Notes: generated from the sequence alone by a model not told the origin. A stretch of DNA of 64,000 bases from Siphonodentalium dalli (GCA_032622095.1 CP136065.1:218592151-218656150); one strand, 5' to 3'. Positions 34,791 through 47,628 are shown, counted from the stretch's first letter. Numbers and translations are program-made.

Positions 34791-37700
34791 TGCCCCACTC
34801 TACTCCAGAAACGGGCATATTATGCCACGCCCCGACGGCGTGCTCTTGTTTTTTTGCTTGTTGGTTTCTCATCGTTGAATTTAAAATTACCCTTGTTTGG
34901 TCTTCCTCTCCAGGACTGGTGTCGTTCAGATTTTATTTGAAGTCATTTACATCTGCGCATCAGTATACAGTTCCGTCAGGACGTTCCAACAATGTGTGAT
35001 GCGTTGTACTGGTGTATTGTTTTTATTTTTAGCTCTTTTTGAATTTTATCTTTATGTCCTCCTGTAATTGTAGAGTAGGATTTCTTCGCAGATTGTAGAG
35101 CTACTGCATATATATATATATAGTTTAGTATGTTTTACATTTGTATCATGTCACACCGTTCTCAACGGCATTGAAGTGTTAGCAGTCCAAGGAACGTGTT
35201 TCTGACCTCGTTGTCTATATCTGACCTCATTGTATATTGTTGGTAGTTGTTAACTTGTTGGATTTTCCTTGGACACCTTCGATGGCAATTTGATGCTGTT
35301 TGGTCCACATCAAAGGACTCGGTGGCATATAGAGTTGTCGTTCCAATGGCTTGTGTCTGTCTCCCATTGTATGGCATCCTAATCCACATTTGTAAATATG
35401 TATATATGTTTTTGCATGTAATATGTTAAATCATGTCTAGTAATAAAGCATACCATATACCACGAAGGTGTGAATTCCATACCGATGAGGCATATTCGAT
35501 ATTCGGGGGGGGGGGGGTATAAAGTATCTTTAACATTTCGTCATCTATGTAGTTGAATGATCAATCATATATTTTGATTTGCTGTTGAGATAAGTGGGCA
35601 CTGAGTTGAAGATGACGGCAATATCCTTCTCAGCTTCAGTAAATTTGCATTTCCTTATTTGATTCTTTAATATAGTAGTTGAAATTTATGTTTTCTCGAC
35701 CGATATGTGGTAACTTGCATGTCCCTGTATTGAATTTCAGGAGCCATCTTTCTGACCATTCGAATATGGTGTCTAAACATTGTTGATGTTTTGATTTGAC
35801 CGAGCATATCTCTGTAGTTCGATATGTTGAAGCTCTATCATAGCTCACTGAAATTGGTATGCCGATAGGATATAGACATCTCGCATGGTATAGGCCTCCT
35901 GATAGAGTATCGAGATTGATGAACGGACAGAGCGGGCGGTCAAACGGTGTTCCCTTCCTGTGTGATATAACACTAATAGTACGTGCCATTTGCACAGCAT
36001 ACGGCCGACTATCGTCGTTATAATTAATAAGTTAAACTGAAATCTGCTGATCAGCATTTTAGGTGGTAACCTGCTGTTCAGCAGCTGATTCAGCGTTTTA
36101 GGCACACCCTGCGTATGTTTTGATGACATAGCTCAAGCTCTCAGAACGTATAATTCCGAGACGGATATCGACGTTGTTCAAACGCCATGATCAAAGAAAT
36201 ATCCTTGAGAAACCCACGTGCATTAGGGTTTCATGCGCACTGCAATAATCGATCACGCCGTGCATAAAGTCTCCACAAACCATTCTGAATCATACGTTTC
36301 CTAAATAAATGCCGGATGTCCACGAGACTGTCTATATCAAACTGACTAAATGTTCAATTCTTAAATTAAACCTGGTAGTTTTGTTCCAGGGGTCAATATA
36401 TTATGTCGATACAAACATGACATGCATATAATTGGAATATTCCTCGTTAAAGTTTTTGAAGTGATAGATGTCATAGCCTCAATATGAAAAATGGTCCCCT
36501 TTTCTACAGTTATGGCGTAACAATATATAGAGCGGTCGTTGCTGGATTTACCCTGCTTTTGGTACTTAATAAAACGGACCACTGCGTACCACTTCGAAAT
36601 CACCCGAATCCCACGTAATAGAAAGTGGAGGAGTAACCCACTTTACTTGTAATACCAAAATTGAACAATCCGCACCGAATTTATGTTTTTGTTATTATTC
36701 CAGGGGAGAGGAGCGTTTAAATAACATGTGCTCCAGTCCCCCCATGTACACACATTGTCTATATGTGTCGATACATTTTGTGTATTTTTGATTTATATAT
36801 ATATGTTCAATAAAATATGGAATCGAATAATACATAGTGTTTGGTGAATCGTTGAACACCGCTCTGATTTCTGTCACTTCGCTGCGTCCTCTAATAGTAA
36901 GGTTCGATGATAGTCCGGTAGATAGAGTCCGGTTAATAACCGGTTGTCTGATACAGAATCAAGATATTTTACTTCATGACAAATTATCATAATAATAGTA
37001 AATACAAACAGTTTAAAGAAAAAAGTAATGAAATTATAATAAGTCATTATATGCCACAAAGTGGCGTGATTGGGTTAAACCTATTGTTTTAATGGTTGTA
37101 TATTTTCTTCCTGTTGTATTTTCTTTGGCTTTTTGTGCTTCTCTTCCAGAATAATACTTGTAAGAAGTACACACATCTGTGTTTAGGCTATAGATTATAC
37201 CAATTAGCAATATAATCGCTGCATCTGGTTGGATCAAGCTGGATGCAATGGTTTGTTTTTCTGGTTATTTGGTATCACGCCGCTATGGTCTACCAAACTC
37301 CATGCAGGGTTTACCTCCCTTGATGACTCGGTAATACCGCTGCTACCGGCGACATTTCACCCACATTTGGTGGAATTCCGCGAAATTAAGATATATACTA
37401 AGCGAACAAAGCAACATGCTGCTCTTGTTAAGCATACAAAACATCGAACAAAATTTGTATAAATTTTGATCCTTAAGTTTCAAAAGTCCCACTAAAACCG
37501 AAGAACTATATTTCGAAACGGTCTGATTCGGTTCTCCGATTATTTTATCAACACAAAAGTCAAAACGCACATGGACGACAATGTCACGACAACACGCATG
37601 GAAAGTCAGACACAAGAGTTCTAATTTGCTCCAATTTTGACGAGTTACTTGCGAAAATCGTCAACAAAACTACCGATCTGATCCTCCATTCTGTCATTAA

Positions 37701-38167
37701 GTTTTTAGTGCGGGAATTGTTCTCAAAACACATAGGAAATTTACCTTTGGGGCGATCGGTTTTCGCCATTTTGTTCGGAAAACCCCGCGCTAAATATAGA
37801 AACGTAACCTAGTACCCAGTCGGTGACAGAGTCAGAAAGGAAGTATGACTGGTGCGCTCTGGTAGAGATTGATGGTCTACATCATTGTAGGATAGGATGG
37901 GAGATATTTATTTCTTTTACCAATTATTATATATGTATTAGAACCTTCTACAGCTAGTATCACTGAACCATCAGCAGCAGTCGATGGTAGCCACATGGTG
38001 TCGCATCCTCCTATATACATCCAATGTGGACGAGTTCAAAATCCATTATTATTCCACGTTGGACGATTTTCATTATATTAAGAGCAGTGAATATGGAAAA
38101 AATGTAACAAATCAGCAGCAGTCACTGAATAAGGTCAACGGGGACCCCCCACAATACCACCCCTGGC
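34791..38167. other. Long stretch without gene
   Basis: No supported frame on either strand. It includes a (TA)n run at 35110-35121, a pure G run of about 13 at 35505-35518 and GCTGATCAGC / GCTGTTCAGCAGC-type palindromes at 36045-36085. Short open frames look random. Confidence 0.4.
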
Positions 38168-38169
38168 AC

Positions 38170-38202
38170 AACCATTATTATTATTATTATTATTATTATT
38201 AT
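38170..38202. repeat. (TTA)n microsatellite
   Basis: About ten consecutive ATT/TTA triplets. A further pure C run follows at 38435-38446. Confidence 0.9.
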
Positions 38203-38626
38203 AAAATTACTTTCAAACGCATTCCACAATCAATTAGTTCCAATGCGCGTACAATATAGTAAAATCCCACAAAACATATACAATAAGTAATGTGTATGAT
38301 TGTCACCACACCACATGCAGCTAGCTAGATATATATCTCAAAACATAATTTGAAGAGATGAGTCTTCACAGGCGTATGGAACTCCTTGGCATCGTCCAAT
38401 CTTCGTAACCATGGTGATATATTATGCGGCACCACCCCCCCCCCCCGGGCCTTGCATATACACGTTTCACGTTTCATTATTGGAGGAAAGAACGGTCAGA
38501 TGGAAAATTTCAATGGAAAATAAATCGCCCAATTACAAGTTTATACAAACCACATATTCACGCATTATATATAGTCAACTACATGTAATAAATTTGCCAT
38601 TGCATTGATCTTCCTTTCTACAAATC

Positions 38627-38697
38627 GGTGCATATATGGAATCGAACCGAAATCTCCATCACTGGATTGCTCATGACCGACTAGTGCGTTATGCACC
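38627..38697 (-). tRNA. tRNA-like sequence (degenerate; tRNA pseudogene or SINE head)
   Basis: On the minus strand 71 bases begin GGTGCATA and end TATGCACC, giving an 8-bp acceptor-like stem. An internal B-box-like GGTTCGATTCC lies at the expected distance and a weaker A-box-like region at the start. The D stem has one mismatch. The anticodon and T stems are poor, so it is not a functional tRNA. A pol III-derived SINE head is an alternative, but no tail or second copy was seen. Confidence 0.3.
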
Positions 38698-39805
38698 ACC
38701 CAACCCCACCCACAATTGTGAGGGACAATAACCTTGTTTGATCTGTGTTACATAAGCCCGCGCGTCGTACGTCGAACACAAAATGGTTGACCATGTGTTG
38801 GGGATTATTTTTTGTTCTACAGAAAAATAGATATATGACATGCATCAGCCAACACATGGGTAACGGGATGTAACCTAACGTCAAGAATTTGTTTATTCAT
38901 CGCCGCAGACAGTCGCATGATTAGATCAAATAAGATATGTCGATCATACTGTAACGAGTACAATATGTGGTGGGTTCGTTGTCTCGATTCTTTATCTCTT
39001 GTTCAAACCGCGATGTCGAGAAAAACCGCTTCGACAACAAAACTACGAGTTTAAAGGTACTCAATCCGATCAGAGGGTCCCCATATCATCAAGATACAAC
39101 ATTTCTTCAAAATACGCTTTATTTATCAGAATCGATTAATTGCAACAAAATAATGCTAACCACTGTCAAATATGGTATAAAATTTCCCAAAACGTGTTAT
39201 TTATCAACATTTTGTTCAACGAAATATCGCCGTATTATAACTCGAGTATTCACGAAATTTGGCCGTATTGCCACTTGTTTTTAGAGTTATCCATCTTCGT
39301 CCGCAATGTTGACCGAGACCATTCTTTTGACGGCGTGTTTATGGGCCACAAACTGTTGAAATAACAAACTTCAGAAATCGATATCTGATCACTCTGAGCT
39401 TTGATGGGTGGGTTCCTCGACTCGAATCAAATATTGTTTACCCCCGAAGCCAAGAATAGTAATTTAAGGGTGTTTAATCGGATTTTTGTACATTTAAACT
39501 CATTCCAGTTCTGATTAATATCATACTCAAGTTTATACTCCACTGATATCGTCAGACTCCGTATGTTAATTAGCAAATTAGTCACGAATCGGTTTTGGTA
39601 CCTCCCACCCCAAACCCCGAACCCACTCATTTGTAAATGTAAATATGTTTAACCTATATATGATTTTGAATCTCTCCTTCAACATTTTGTATGAATAATA
39701 TTATTGTAAACAGGGAGAGGGGCAAAGTAAGTTTTGTAACTTGTCCCCAATCCCTTTTGTATTATTCGATATACAAATAAAATATGTTTAAAGTAAAAAA
39801 AAAAA

Positions 39806-39954
39806 GACTCCGTATGTGAGGCGCTCCATTGATATCGCCAGACTCCGTATGTGGGGCGCTCCACTGATATCGCCAGACTCCGTATGTGGGGCGCTCCACT
39901 GATATCGCCAGACTCCGTATGTGGGGCGTTCCACTGATATCGCCAGACTCCGTG
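39806..39954. repeat. 35-bp minisatellite, 4.3 copies
   Basis: The unit GACTCCGTATGTGGGGCGCT plus CCACTGATATCGCCA repeats at 39806, 39841, 39876 and 39911, with a partial fifth unit from 39946. It is cut by a transposon and resumes after it at 41708. The single unit at 39548-39570 and its flank are the inverted counterpart of 41715-41750. Confidence 0.9.
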
Positions 39955-41707
39955 GCCCGATTCGTCATCTCTGGTTTAAACCTCCGAGTTTAAACCTGGT
40001 TTAAACCTACATTGGCGGTCCAGCCAAACCGGGTCTAAGTGGGCGTTTTTGTCGTTCAGTTGCCAGCTAATTGACAACTCGAATCGGTGATATGATTATG
40101 TAATCAAACTACCCTTTACCAATCGAACCAAAAAGATAGGCCGATATAATGGTTATTGACAAGTCATAAATTATCGGGACCGCGTGCACGCTCAATGGAT
40201 TTATTCATTGAGAAACAAGTATCGCTCATTGACTATTAATCCGATCTCATTCTTTGTTCAAATCAACACGAGTTTCACGCTCTGTTCATCACTTTGTTTA
40301 TGATAGATTTCTGCAAGATGCTTCACCCGCAAAGACACAATTTGGCGTATTTACATGTATATCTGTATATATTAAAGGGTACATGAGCTGTCTATATTTG
40401 TCTGTTTGCAAATGTTCTCCAATACCCCTGGACCGATTTCAATTAAATTAGGTGTGGTGATAACATTGTGTTAAATTGAGTAAGGAGTCGAATCTAAAAA
40501 GAAACAAAATTTAAAATTTAAATTAACATTTGTTTGTTTTAAATTTAATTAAATTTTTGTTTGAATTAAAATGTTCAAATGATCAAAATGTGCGCAAAGC
40601 CCCTCTGGCGTTGATTAAGTCTCCATAATCGAGTCAATCCTGGATCAAGAGGTCAGTCAAGTAAAGGCAATTTGCTTATGAGTGCACACCCTAAGCGGCA
40701 TCTGAACTGTTGGAAGTGGGCAACCATGCAGAGGGACAGCTTTTAATAAAGATATATATTTAATGCGTTGATTGTGTCATAAATTTTCCGTCATACAGAA
40801 AATCAAAAAGATTCCCAGGTTTTGAACTGGTAGAATATTATGGGAATTTATAGGCGTAGCCAGAGTAGAGCTTTGTGGCATGATCTACATTAAAATAAGT
40901 TATCAAATTTGACTCATATAGCAATATAAGTTTAGGATTGCAAACTATGTGTATAGCATATCTGGTCATGCAGTACCATCGTTTTGGTTTCAAAATTAAA
41001 ACGCTGAACCCTTCAAATGAATGCGTAGAAAACACCAGTACTTGTAATTGCCACAAGCCAAACAAAAAAACCACAAGATAGTTGTAAAAATCATATAGTT
41101 AGGAATATGTCCATATCTGAGCAAAGCTCGCGTGCGAATAAATTAACTGTGACACGATAACACCAGTCGGCAGTCGCCACTTAGAAACGCCCTCACTCGA
41201 GATTATTTACAGCTCCACCCTTTGACTGATTGTTTGACAATTCTAAACCGCGATAAAGAAAAGACGGATTCGTCATCTCAAGTTTAGCCTCGATAAAGCT
41301 GGTTTAGCTGGACCACCGAATTAGATGGTTTAGTTGCCGGTTTAAGCTTATAAAACGCAAAAACAATATTGAAATTGACAAAAACTTATCCCCATACGCT
41401 TTATATGTGTGAGTGCTTCTCGCTTATAAATTTCCAATCAAAATATGACCGCTGTCGTAATTATTGATTTTCGCAATCAATAAAATGAGGCGGTCCGCAT
41501 TAGGAAAGCACGTTTAATTATCTCGACGATACAGAGGCACTACTGCTAAACCAGTGGTCTGGCTAGGCCAGGTTTAAACCAGAGATGACGAATGCGTCAC
41601 TTAGACCTGCGGTCTCAGGTTTAAACCACGGATTTTGCTGACTCACGGCGGTTTAAACCTAGAGGTTTACGTAGACCAGGTTTAAACCTGAGATGACGAA
41701 TCCGGCC
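39954..41707. mobile_element. 1.75-kb TIR transposon inserted in the minisatellite
   Basis: Ends GGCCCGATTCGTCATCTC (39954) and the complement of GGCCGGATTCGTCATCTC (41707) match at 17 of 18 bases. CGT is duplicated on both sides (39951-39953, 41708-41710). Joining the flanks restores a normal 35-bp unit. Subterminal regions are rich in GTTTAAAC palindromes (39974-40012 and 41565-41690). No transposase frame is present. A 3-bp duplication and GGC/GGG-type ends hint at PIF/Harbinger, but that is only an inference. Confidence 0.8.
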
Positions 41708-41799
41708 CGTATGTGGGGCGTAAACTTGAGTATGATATTAATCAGAACTGAGCTCATTCTAACCTAAAAATTATTAGATCATGTCAGGAATCTCTAATA

Positions 41800-42290
41800 G
41801 GCTAACGCCCGTATAGATCATATTCCACCAGTACAAAACCTGGGAACTTTTTGAAGTGTTGACAGGGAACATTGTAAAATCTAAAAATAACAAAGGAAAA
41901 TATATATCTTTGTTCTTAACTCTTTCTTAATAATGTACTTCACTGTAGGTGATGGTCCCAACTCAAAATTTCACGATTTAAGTGACTTTCTGAGCGATTT
42001 TGCTTTGTGTTTCTTACAATTATGGAATTGTTCCTGGGTAATTAATTGAATGTTTATTGCCATATCGGCTCTCAAAAGTCACAGAAAGGATTGCAATTTC
42101 GAGTTGGGACCTTCACATATAGTGAAGTACACTATTAAGGAACAAATAATCATTAAGAAATTTATTCCCCGTGTTATTTTGTCGACTTGACAAGGTTCCC
42201 TGTCAAAAGTTCCAAGGTGTTGTACTGGTGGAATATGATTGCTATACGGGTGTCAGCCAGAGTAGAGATTCATGGCACGATCTTCAAAAT
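41800..42290. mobile_element. Foldback element with ~200-bp arms
   Basis: 41805-42010 (ATCATATTCCACCAGTACAA, CAGGGAACATTGT, AATGTACTTCACT, GGTCCCAACTC) is the diverged reverse complement of 42040-42255. A fragment of the right end also occurs at about 40825-40880 inside the neighbouring element, so the family is dispersed. Confidence 0.75.
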
Positions 42291-42439
42291 TATATATACG
42301 TAATTTTATTATAGGGACAACATAGGTCGATAAATACATGAAAATAGGTCTACCAATCTACAAGCTTACTTACTGTACGCTGGAATAATCGTGCCTGTCA
42401 TTGATATTTTCAAATGTTTTCATTGTGTCGCAATTAATC

Positions 42440-42590
42440 GGATCAGACGCTATTTATATCTACCATACCAGGCATAGACTAACAATGAACGCTCTTTATA
42501 TCTGCCATATCAGGAATGTACTAACAAGGAACGTTCGTTATTTATACCATACCAGGAATAGACTCACAAGAAACGCTCTTTATTGTTTCA
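42440..42590 (+). repeat. ~50-bp tandem repeat, three copies
   Basis: AACGCTCTTTATATCTACCA followed by TACCAGGAATAGACTAACAA repeats three times with changes. Single copies occur at 29.69 kb (inverted) and 31.68 kb. Confidence 0.75.
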
Positions 42591-42599
42591 TAACCTACT

Positions 42600-43424
42600 T
42601 TTTCCGAATTCTTTAATTTGAATAGCATAATTATGAAGTCCTGATATGAAGATTTATCGTATTTATTGATTGTTTTAATTGACTGAATTTATAGGAGAAT
42701 GTGCGACTTTTCGTCTAAAAAAAGAACTATTTTCACACTAAATAACTATCAGAACAATTTCAACTGATTGTTTGCAATCTCAAACTGATGTGTCAGGCAT
42801 GAAGTTTCCAAAAGTTAAACATTTTAACAAAAGTTTTGGGTGTCCACCACTGTCTGCGACCACAACATGAAATATGGTCAAATCTATAAGCATGGGTGTG
42901 TTGAATGCACCCAACATGAAAAGACCACATGTACTCAAGATAGGTACTCGATCATATGTGTGAGATCGCTGTGGTTTATGTTGAATTATTATATGAGTAC
43001 TGTTGATCTATGTATTAATCAAAGTGTTAGTTACATGTCAGGAGTTCGTGTTCAGGGAATTAAAATCTCGCATTTTTATTTTGGAGAACAGTCTGGAACA
43101 GTTAAAAGTTAGCTTTAACGCGATTCCTGTCAATATAATTCACGATTACTTTGACATGATCGGGAAGCTGTGAAACATCAGAGTAACGATACATGTAGTG
43201 CGTTCTGGCAATGTGCCGGCATCCAAACATGCATGTCCCAAGCGCAAGGAAATGGACTCGCAGCTATAGGTTTTTTTCTCTGGCCAATATATATTTGAAC
43301 GTCTGATAATAACAGATTATGTTTCTCTTATCATTGACCAACTGACATGTTTTAATACCACAGGTCATTCATTACCTCCAATCAGATCATAAAAGTTAAA
43401 ACTTAAATTTTGAGCAAATGATAC
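42600..43424. other. No gene seen
   Basis: A 90-codon frame from about 42840 lacks any recognised motif or splice context. Confidence 0.35.
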
Positions 43425-43790
43425 AACGTCGCTGCAACATATCCTCGCGTAAATAAGCACATAATCGATCTATAATGTGAAACAGGTACATAATGTGATT
43501 TATTTGATTCTCAAATAAGCAGATAATGGACTTATACCCTTTATTTCGTTTATGGCGCAGGCCACAATTAAAACACATGCTAAAGAGCGTACACTTGAAA
43601 AGTCGTGAGTTGGCTTTTTTTTTATTGTCCGCACATAAACTGCTTAGAATCGTCTCATTATGAGTCGATAATGTGACTAAAATGCTTCCATTTTCAGCAC
43701 ATTATCTATTTAAAAAGAGGCGATTCTGCGCAGTTTATCTACCTAAACCAAGTTCTATTATAAGCAGATAATGTACGTTTTTTGGGGAGA
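43425..43790 (-). repeat. ATTATCTGCTTATAATAGAA family, copy 5 (longest)
   Basis: Contains every family block in order: CAACATATCCTCGCG, TAAGCAGATAATGGACT, AAAGAGCGTACACTTGAAAA, GCTTAGAATCG, CATTATGAGTCGATAATG and TATTATAAGCAGATAATGTA. Same orientation as copy 1. Confidence 0.8.
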
Positions 43791-44104
43791 ACAAGCTGTA
43801 CTGAGAGATGAACGCTCGGACCATTCAACTAAAGCATGCAGTGTAGATTATCATCATATAGACATGTGCCAGTCAGAACTTGTACTAGCGGGTTAAAATC
43901 AAAGAATACAGTTTTCATACTCATATATGTGGGATCCTTACTTCAGAAGAAAATTTAAGAAATGTGTTACCAGTTGTTTAGCACATTGATTAATCTCGGA
44001 TTGCCCTTTGGCGTAAAAGGAGCCAAGTGGTTCAGTCGAGTATGTCCATGTCCTTAACGCTTTCTATACTAAAGCATCATTGATGAGTAGTTATTCCATA
44101 GATA

Positions 44105-45480
44105 ATGTTCAGATAATAAGTTCAACAAACGACCAGGTCGTTTGTTGAACTTATTAAAGTTATTATCTAATAATTTCCCTCAATATACATATAGGACTCC
44201 TTGTGTGCGTTTATTTAGCTGTCGTCTGCTTATATTATACATGTACATCCCTGGAAATCAATAATAGACCATTCCGAGTACACTTATTAACTGACTGGGA
44301 GAATCCATTTAATATACGAAGCGTTAATAGGCCGATCAGCGATATCGATTCTAGTTATATTCAAGTTCAATGTAAATGGAGGATAACCTGTCATCTATAC
44401 TAACCTGTCATCTATACTAACCTGTCATCTATACTAACCTGTCATTTATACTAACCTGTCATCTATACTAACCTGTCATATATACTAACCTGTCATCTAT
44501 ACTAACCTGTCATCTATACTAACCTGTCATTTATACTAACATGTCATATATACTAACTCTCTATATATATACTAAATGGAGGATAACCTGCCATCTATAC
44601 TAACCTGTCATATATACTAACCTGTCATCTATACTAACCCTCTCTATATATACTAAATGGGGGATAACCTGTCATCTATACTAACCTGTCATCTATACTA
44701 ACCTGTCATCTATACTAACATGTCATCTATACTAACCTGTCATCTATACTAACCTGTCACCTATACTAACCTGTCATCTATACTAACCTGTCATCTATAC
44801 TAACCTGTCATATATACTAACCCTTTCTATATATACTAAATGGGGGATAACCTGTCATCTATACTAACCTGTCATCTATACTAACCTGTCGTCTATACTA
44901 ACCTGTCATCTATACTAACCTGTCATCTATACTAACCTGTCATCTATACTAACCTGTCATCTATACTAACCTGTCATATATACTAACCTGTCATCTATAC
45001 TAACCTGTCATCTATACTAACCTGTCATTTATACTAACCCTCTCTATATATATATATACTAAATGGAGGATAACCTGTCATCTATACTAACCTGTCATCT
45101 ATACTAACCTGTCATCTATACTAACCTGTCATATATACTAACCCTCTCTATATATACTAAATGGGGATAACCTGTCATCTATACTAACCTGTCATTTATA
45201 CTAACCTGTCAGCTATACTAGCCCTCTCTATATATACTAAATGGGGGATAACCTGTCATCTATACTAACCCTCTCTATATATACTAAATGGAGGATAACC
45301 TGTCATCTATACTAACCTGTCATCTATACTAACCTGTCATCTATACTAACCCTTTCTATATATACTAAATGGAGGATAACCTGTCATCTATACTAACCCC
45401 CTATATATATACTAAATGTATTCTCCCATTCAGTCATAAAAATATACACTGGAATGGTCTATTATTCATCTGGAGGGGTG
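44105..45480. mobile_element. Minisatellite-bearing element ('pearl'/Helentron-like architecture)
   Basis: A tandem-repeat core (44389-45420) is framed by inverted flanks. At 44248-44309 the sequence AATAGACCATTCC...GGGAGAATCCATTT is the complement of 45411-45475. Outside the left flank is a perfect 15-bp-arm hairpin (AAGTTCAACAAACGACC / GGTCGTTTGTTGAACTT, 44120-44153). Partial relatives lie at 15.86 and 62.15 kb. Elements with a hairpin, inverted subterminal repeats and a minisatellite core are well known in bivalves. No replicase gene is present. Exact ends were not defined. Confidence 0.65.
44385..45420 (+). repeat. 17-bp minisatellite with higher-order spacing, about 44 units
   Basis: The unit AACCTGTCATCTATACT repeats in runs of 1 to about 11. 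Runs are separated by a recurring spacer CCCTCTCTATATATACTAAA followed by TGGAGGAT or TGGGGGAT. Commonest variants are CATATATACT and CATTTATACT. Counted by eye, so the number may be off by one or two. Confidence 0.95.
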
Positions 45481-46099
45481 TTCGTGAAATATGAGCAGTA
45501 TAGAAAGGACCAATTTGAGCAAGCGTGTCAGTTGTACAATATGTACAGCTTCTCACAACTCAAAACAATATATATGTATATCAACACACAAAACTCACAC
45601 AGATAAATCAAGGTAAGTCTTCTCCGCCGGTCCTAGTTCGGAATGGGGGGGGGCTTTCCTTCTTACTTTGGTGGCATCCACCTCATGCACAGTAGGCAAA
45701 CACCTACTGTGCATGGGCATATATTAATCTCACAAACTCCACAAACGCTCTTCAGCGGAATTACGGCATTCAAAAGTGGGTTGTAGGAGAGGGCCGACAG
45801 CCCTTTCAAATCTTCCCGGGTATCATCCTAAACTCCAAACTTGTGAAGCGTGTCAGTTGCTTCCCGAGCGGGATCGGTAGTTCCTACACGCAGTTGCGTG
45901 TCAGTTTTCGTAGTAAATTTAAGCCACCAATAAAACGGACATCATCGTGGGGCTAAAATGACAATACACCATGATCAACCAACCATTGTATAAAATCAGT
46001 ACACGATTGTATTTATATATGGTGTGGGTATCTTAGATTATAAACAAGGGAGTCTGTAAACTGCGCAGGCGCGATGCATGAAAATAGTTCCTGGTTCAG
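45481..46099. other. No gene; one perfect palindrome
   Basis: ATGCACAGTAGG / CCTACTGTGCAT at 45685-45715 forms a hairpin. A pure G run lies at 45646-45654. No supported frame. Confidence 0.5.
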
Positions 46100-46730
46100 G
46101 GGTCCCGCTGATCTGGCCGTGTCAGCGATGGGAATATTTCGCAGGACAACACATTTCGGGTTTCACGCGATGCGAGCTATTTTAGGAAATTGTAGTAAGG
46201 CTGATCTGGCCGTGTCAATGGAACTATACATCAATGGGGATATCTCGCAGGATAACACATTTCGGGTTTTCACGGATGTATCTTCGCGGATGTCTCATTG
46301 TGGCAGTATGTATAACTTTTTATGACCGCGTTAATTGCTTTCGATGTTTAGGTATGAACAATGGCTGTGCCACTCTTGCAGATTTTATTGCGGGAACACA
46401 ATGCAAAATATAGCAGCTAACTTTGCTGATGACGTATGTCGCAATTAGAATGTAGAATAAAGGTCGTATTAAGAAGTATCGGGCGTGTATTTAATCTGAT
46501 TAGTAGATTTTTGGTCCGCATTTAGAGGCCTTCTGGTATGGTGAATGAGAAACATGCAGTAATAAGGCGTAGTTTTTGTAATTTGAAGGATTAGTTCTTT
46601 TAACGGAATTTTTGAGACGGTGCATTCATAAAACCAATATATTTTAAATTATAATTTATATAGATATGCCTAATAATATGATCTAGAGGGCGTTACCACC
46701 TCTGACTATGGTTTTCTTGTTGTCCACTGT
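46100..46730 (-). repeat. AACCATAGTCAGAAATGG family, copy 2
   Basis: Reverse-oriented match to 7285-7715. Within it, the CTGATCTGGCCGTGTCA...CAACACATTTCGGGTTT end is duplicated (46108-46165 and 46200-46272), which the first copy lacks. Confidence 0.75.
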
Positions 46731-47120
46731 GGGTTAACTATTTGGTACTTATATCTCACAGTCTCACTTACGTTTGATTATATTTGCTCGGTATCTCAAT
46801 TTCAGAAGTAGAAAAAAACATCCTTGGGTTTCATAAATCCTGCATGTTTGACTGTTGCAGTATCAGTGTCAACTCATGACATTGCGCATTTCATGACATA
46901 TAGCATGACATGAACGTGCACGAGACAAACAACAAACCAGGCAACTGAGTGCATTCTTGCTGTATGGGCGTTTTGCCTCATTAAACTGGCGCACGTTTAT
47001 GCGCAACATGATCCTGCATACACTGCATTGAGACCTGGTGATTTAATAAAAGGATGCAGGGACTATGTCGACCTATTCATGTCTCTGATAATTCAAAATA
47101 GAATTGTGTACGCCCCAAGC

Positions 47121-47586
47121 CTGAGTTTAGTGTGCTTGTCATTTGCAGAATGAGGTCCCCAGAAGGTGAATTTAGTGACGCTATCCCGCATAGCGGGCTA
47201 GCATCACCAAATCCACCCTCTGGTGACCTCATTCTGCTTAGGCCTCATCTTCTCTGGAAAGTTTCTTTATTATAAAATTTCTATATAGAAACTTATTCAC
47301 ATATATAATATATAATAGATTCTATTTCGTTTTTAATTTAGTTTCTCTGTATCCCCAAATTGGCAGACGACACATTGCATAATCGAGGTTCCCAATGGGT
47401 GTACATCACAATATTCACCATTTGGGAAATTCAAGCTGTGTCTTTGTCTCCCATAGCAGATGAAGCCATGCAGAATGAGGTCCCCAGAGGGTGAATTTGG
47501 TTATGCAGCCCGCTATATGCGGGATAACATCACTACATTCACCCTATGGGGAACTAATTCTGCAAATGACAGGCACACTAAACTCA
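47121..47586. mobile_element. Double-hairpin MITE (TGAGTTTAGTGTGC ends)
   Basis: Inverted ends TGAGTTTAGTGTGCTTGTCA / TGACAGGCACACTAAACTCA enclose two large hairpins: 47146-47237 (GCAGAATGAGGTCCCCAGA...) and 47470-47563. The core between them also has shorter self-complementary pieces. The flanks share a direct repeat, TGTCTCTG...TTCAAAATAGAA (47078-47110, 47589-47615). No coding. Confidence 0.8.
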
Positions 47587-47628
47587 CGCTTGTCTCTGGT
47601 ATTTCAAAATAGAAATGTGTGCATCCAT

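Noticed and set aside
38627-38697. Functional tRNA gene
   Set aside because: Acceptor-like stem and B box are present, but the anticodon and T stems do not pair well. Kept only as a low-confidence tRNA-like feature.
44385-45420. CRISPR-like regularity of the 17-bp array
   Set aside because: Units are directly adjacent, without unique spacers. The recurring longer spacer is always nearly the same sequence, so it is a minisatellite.
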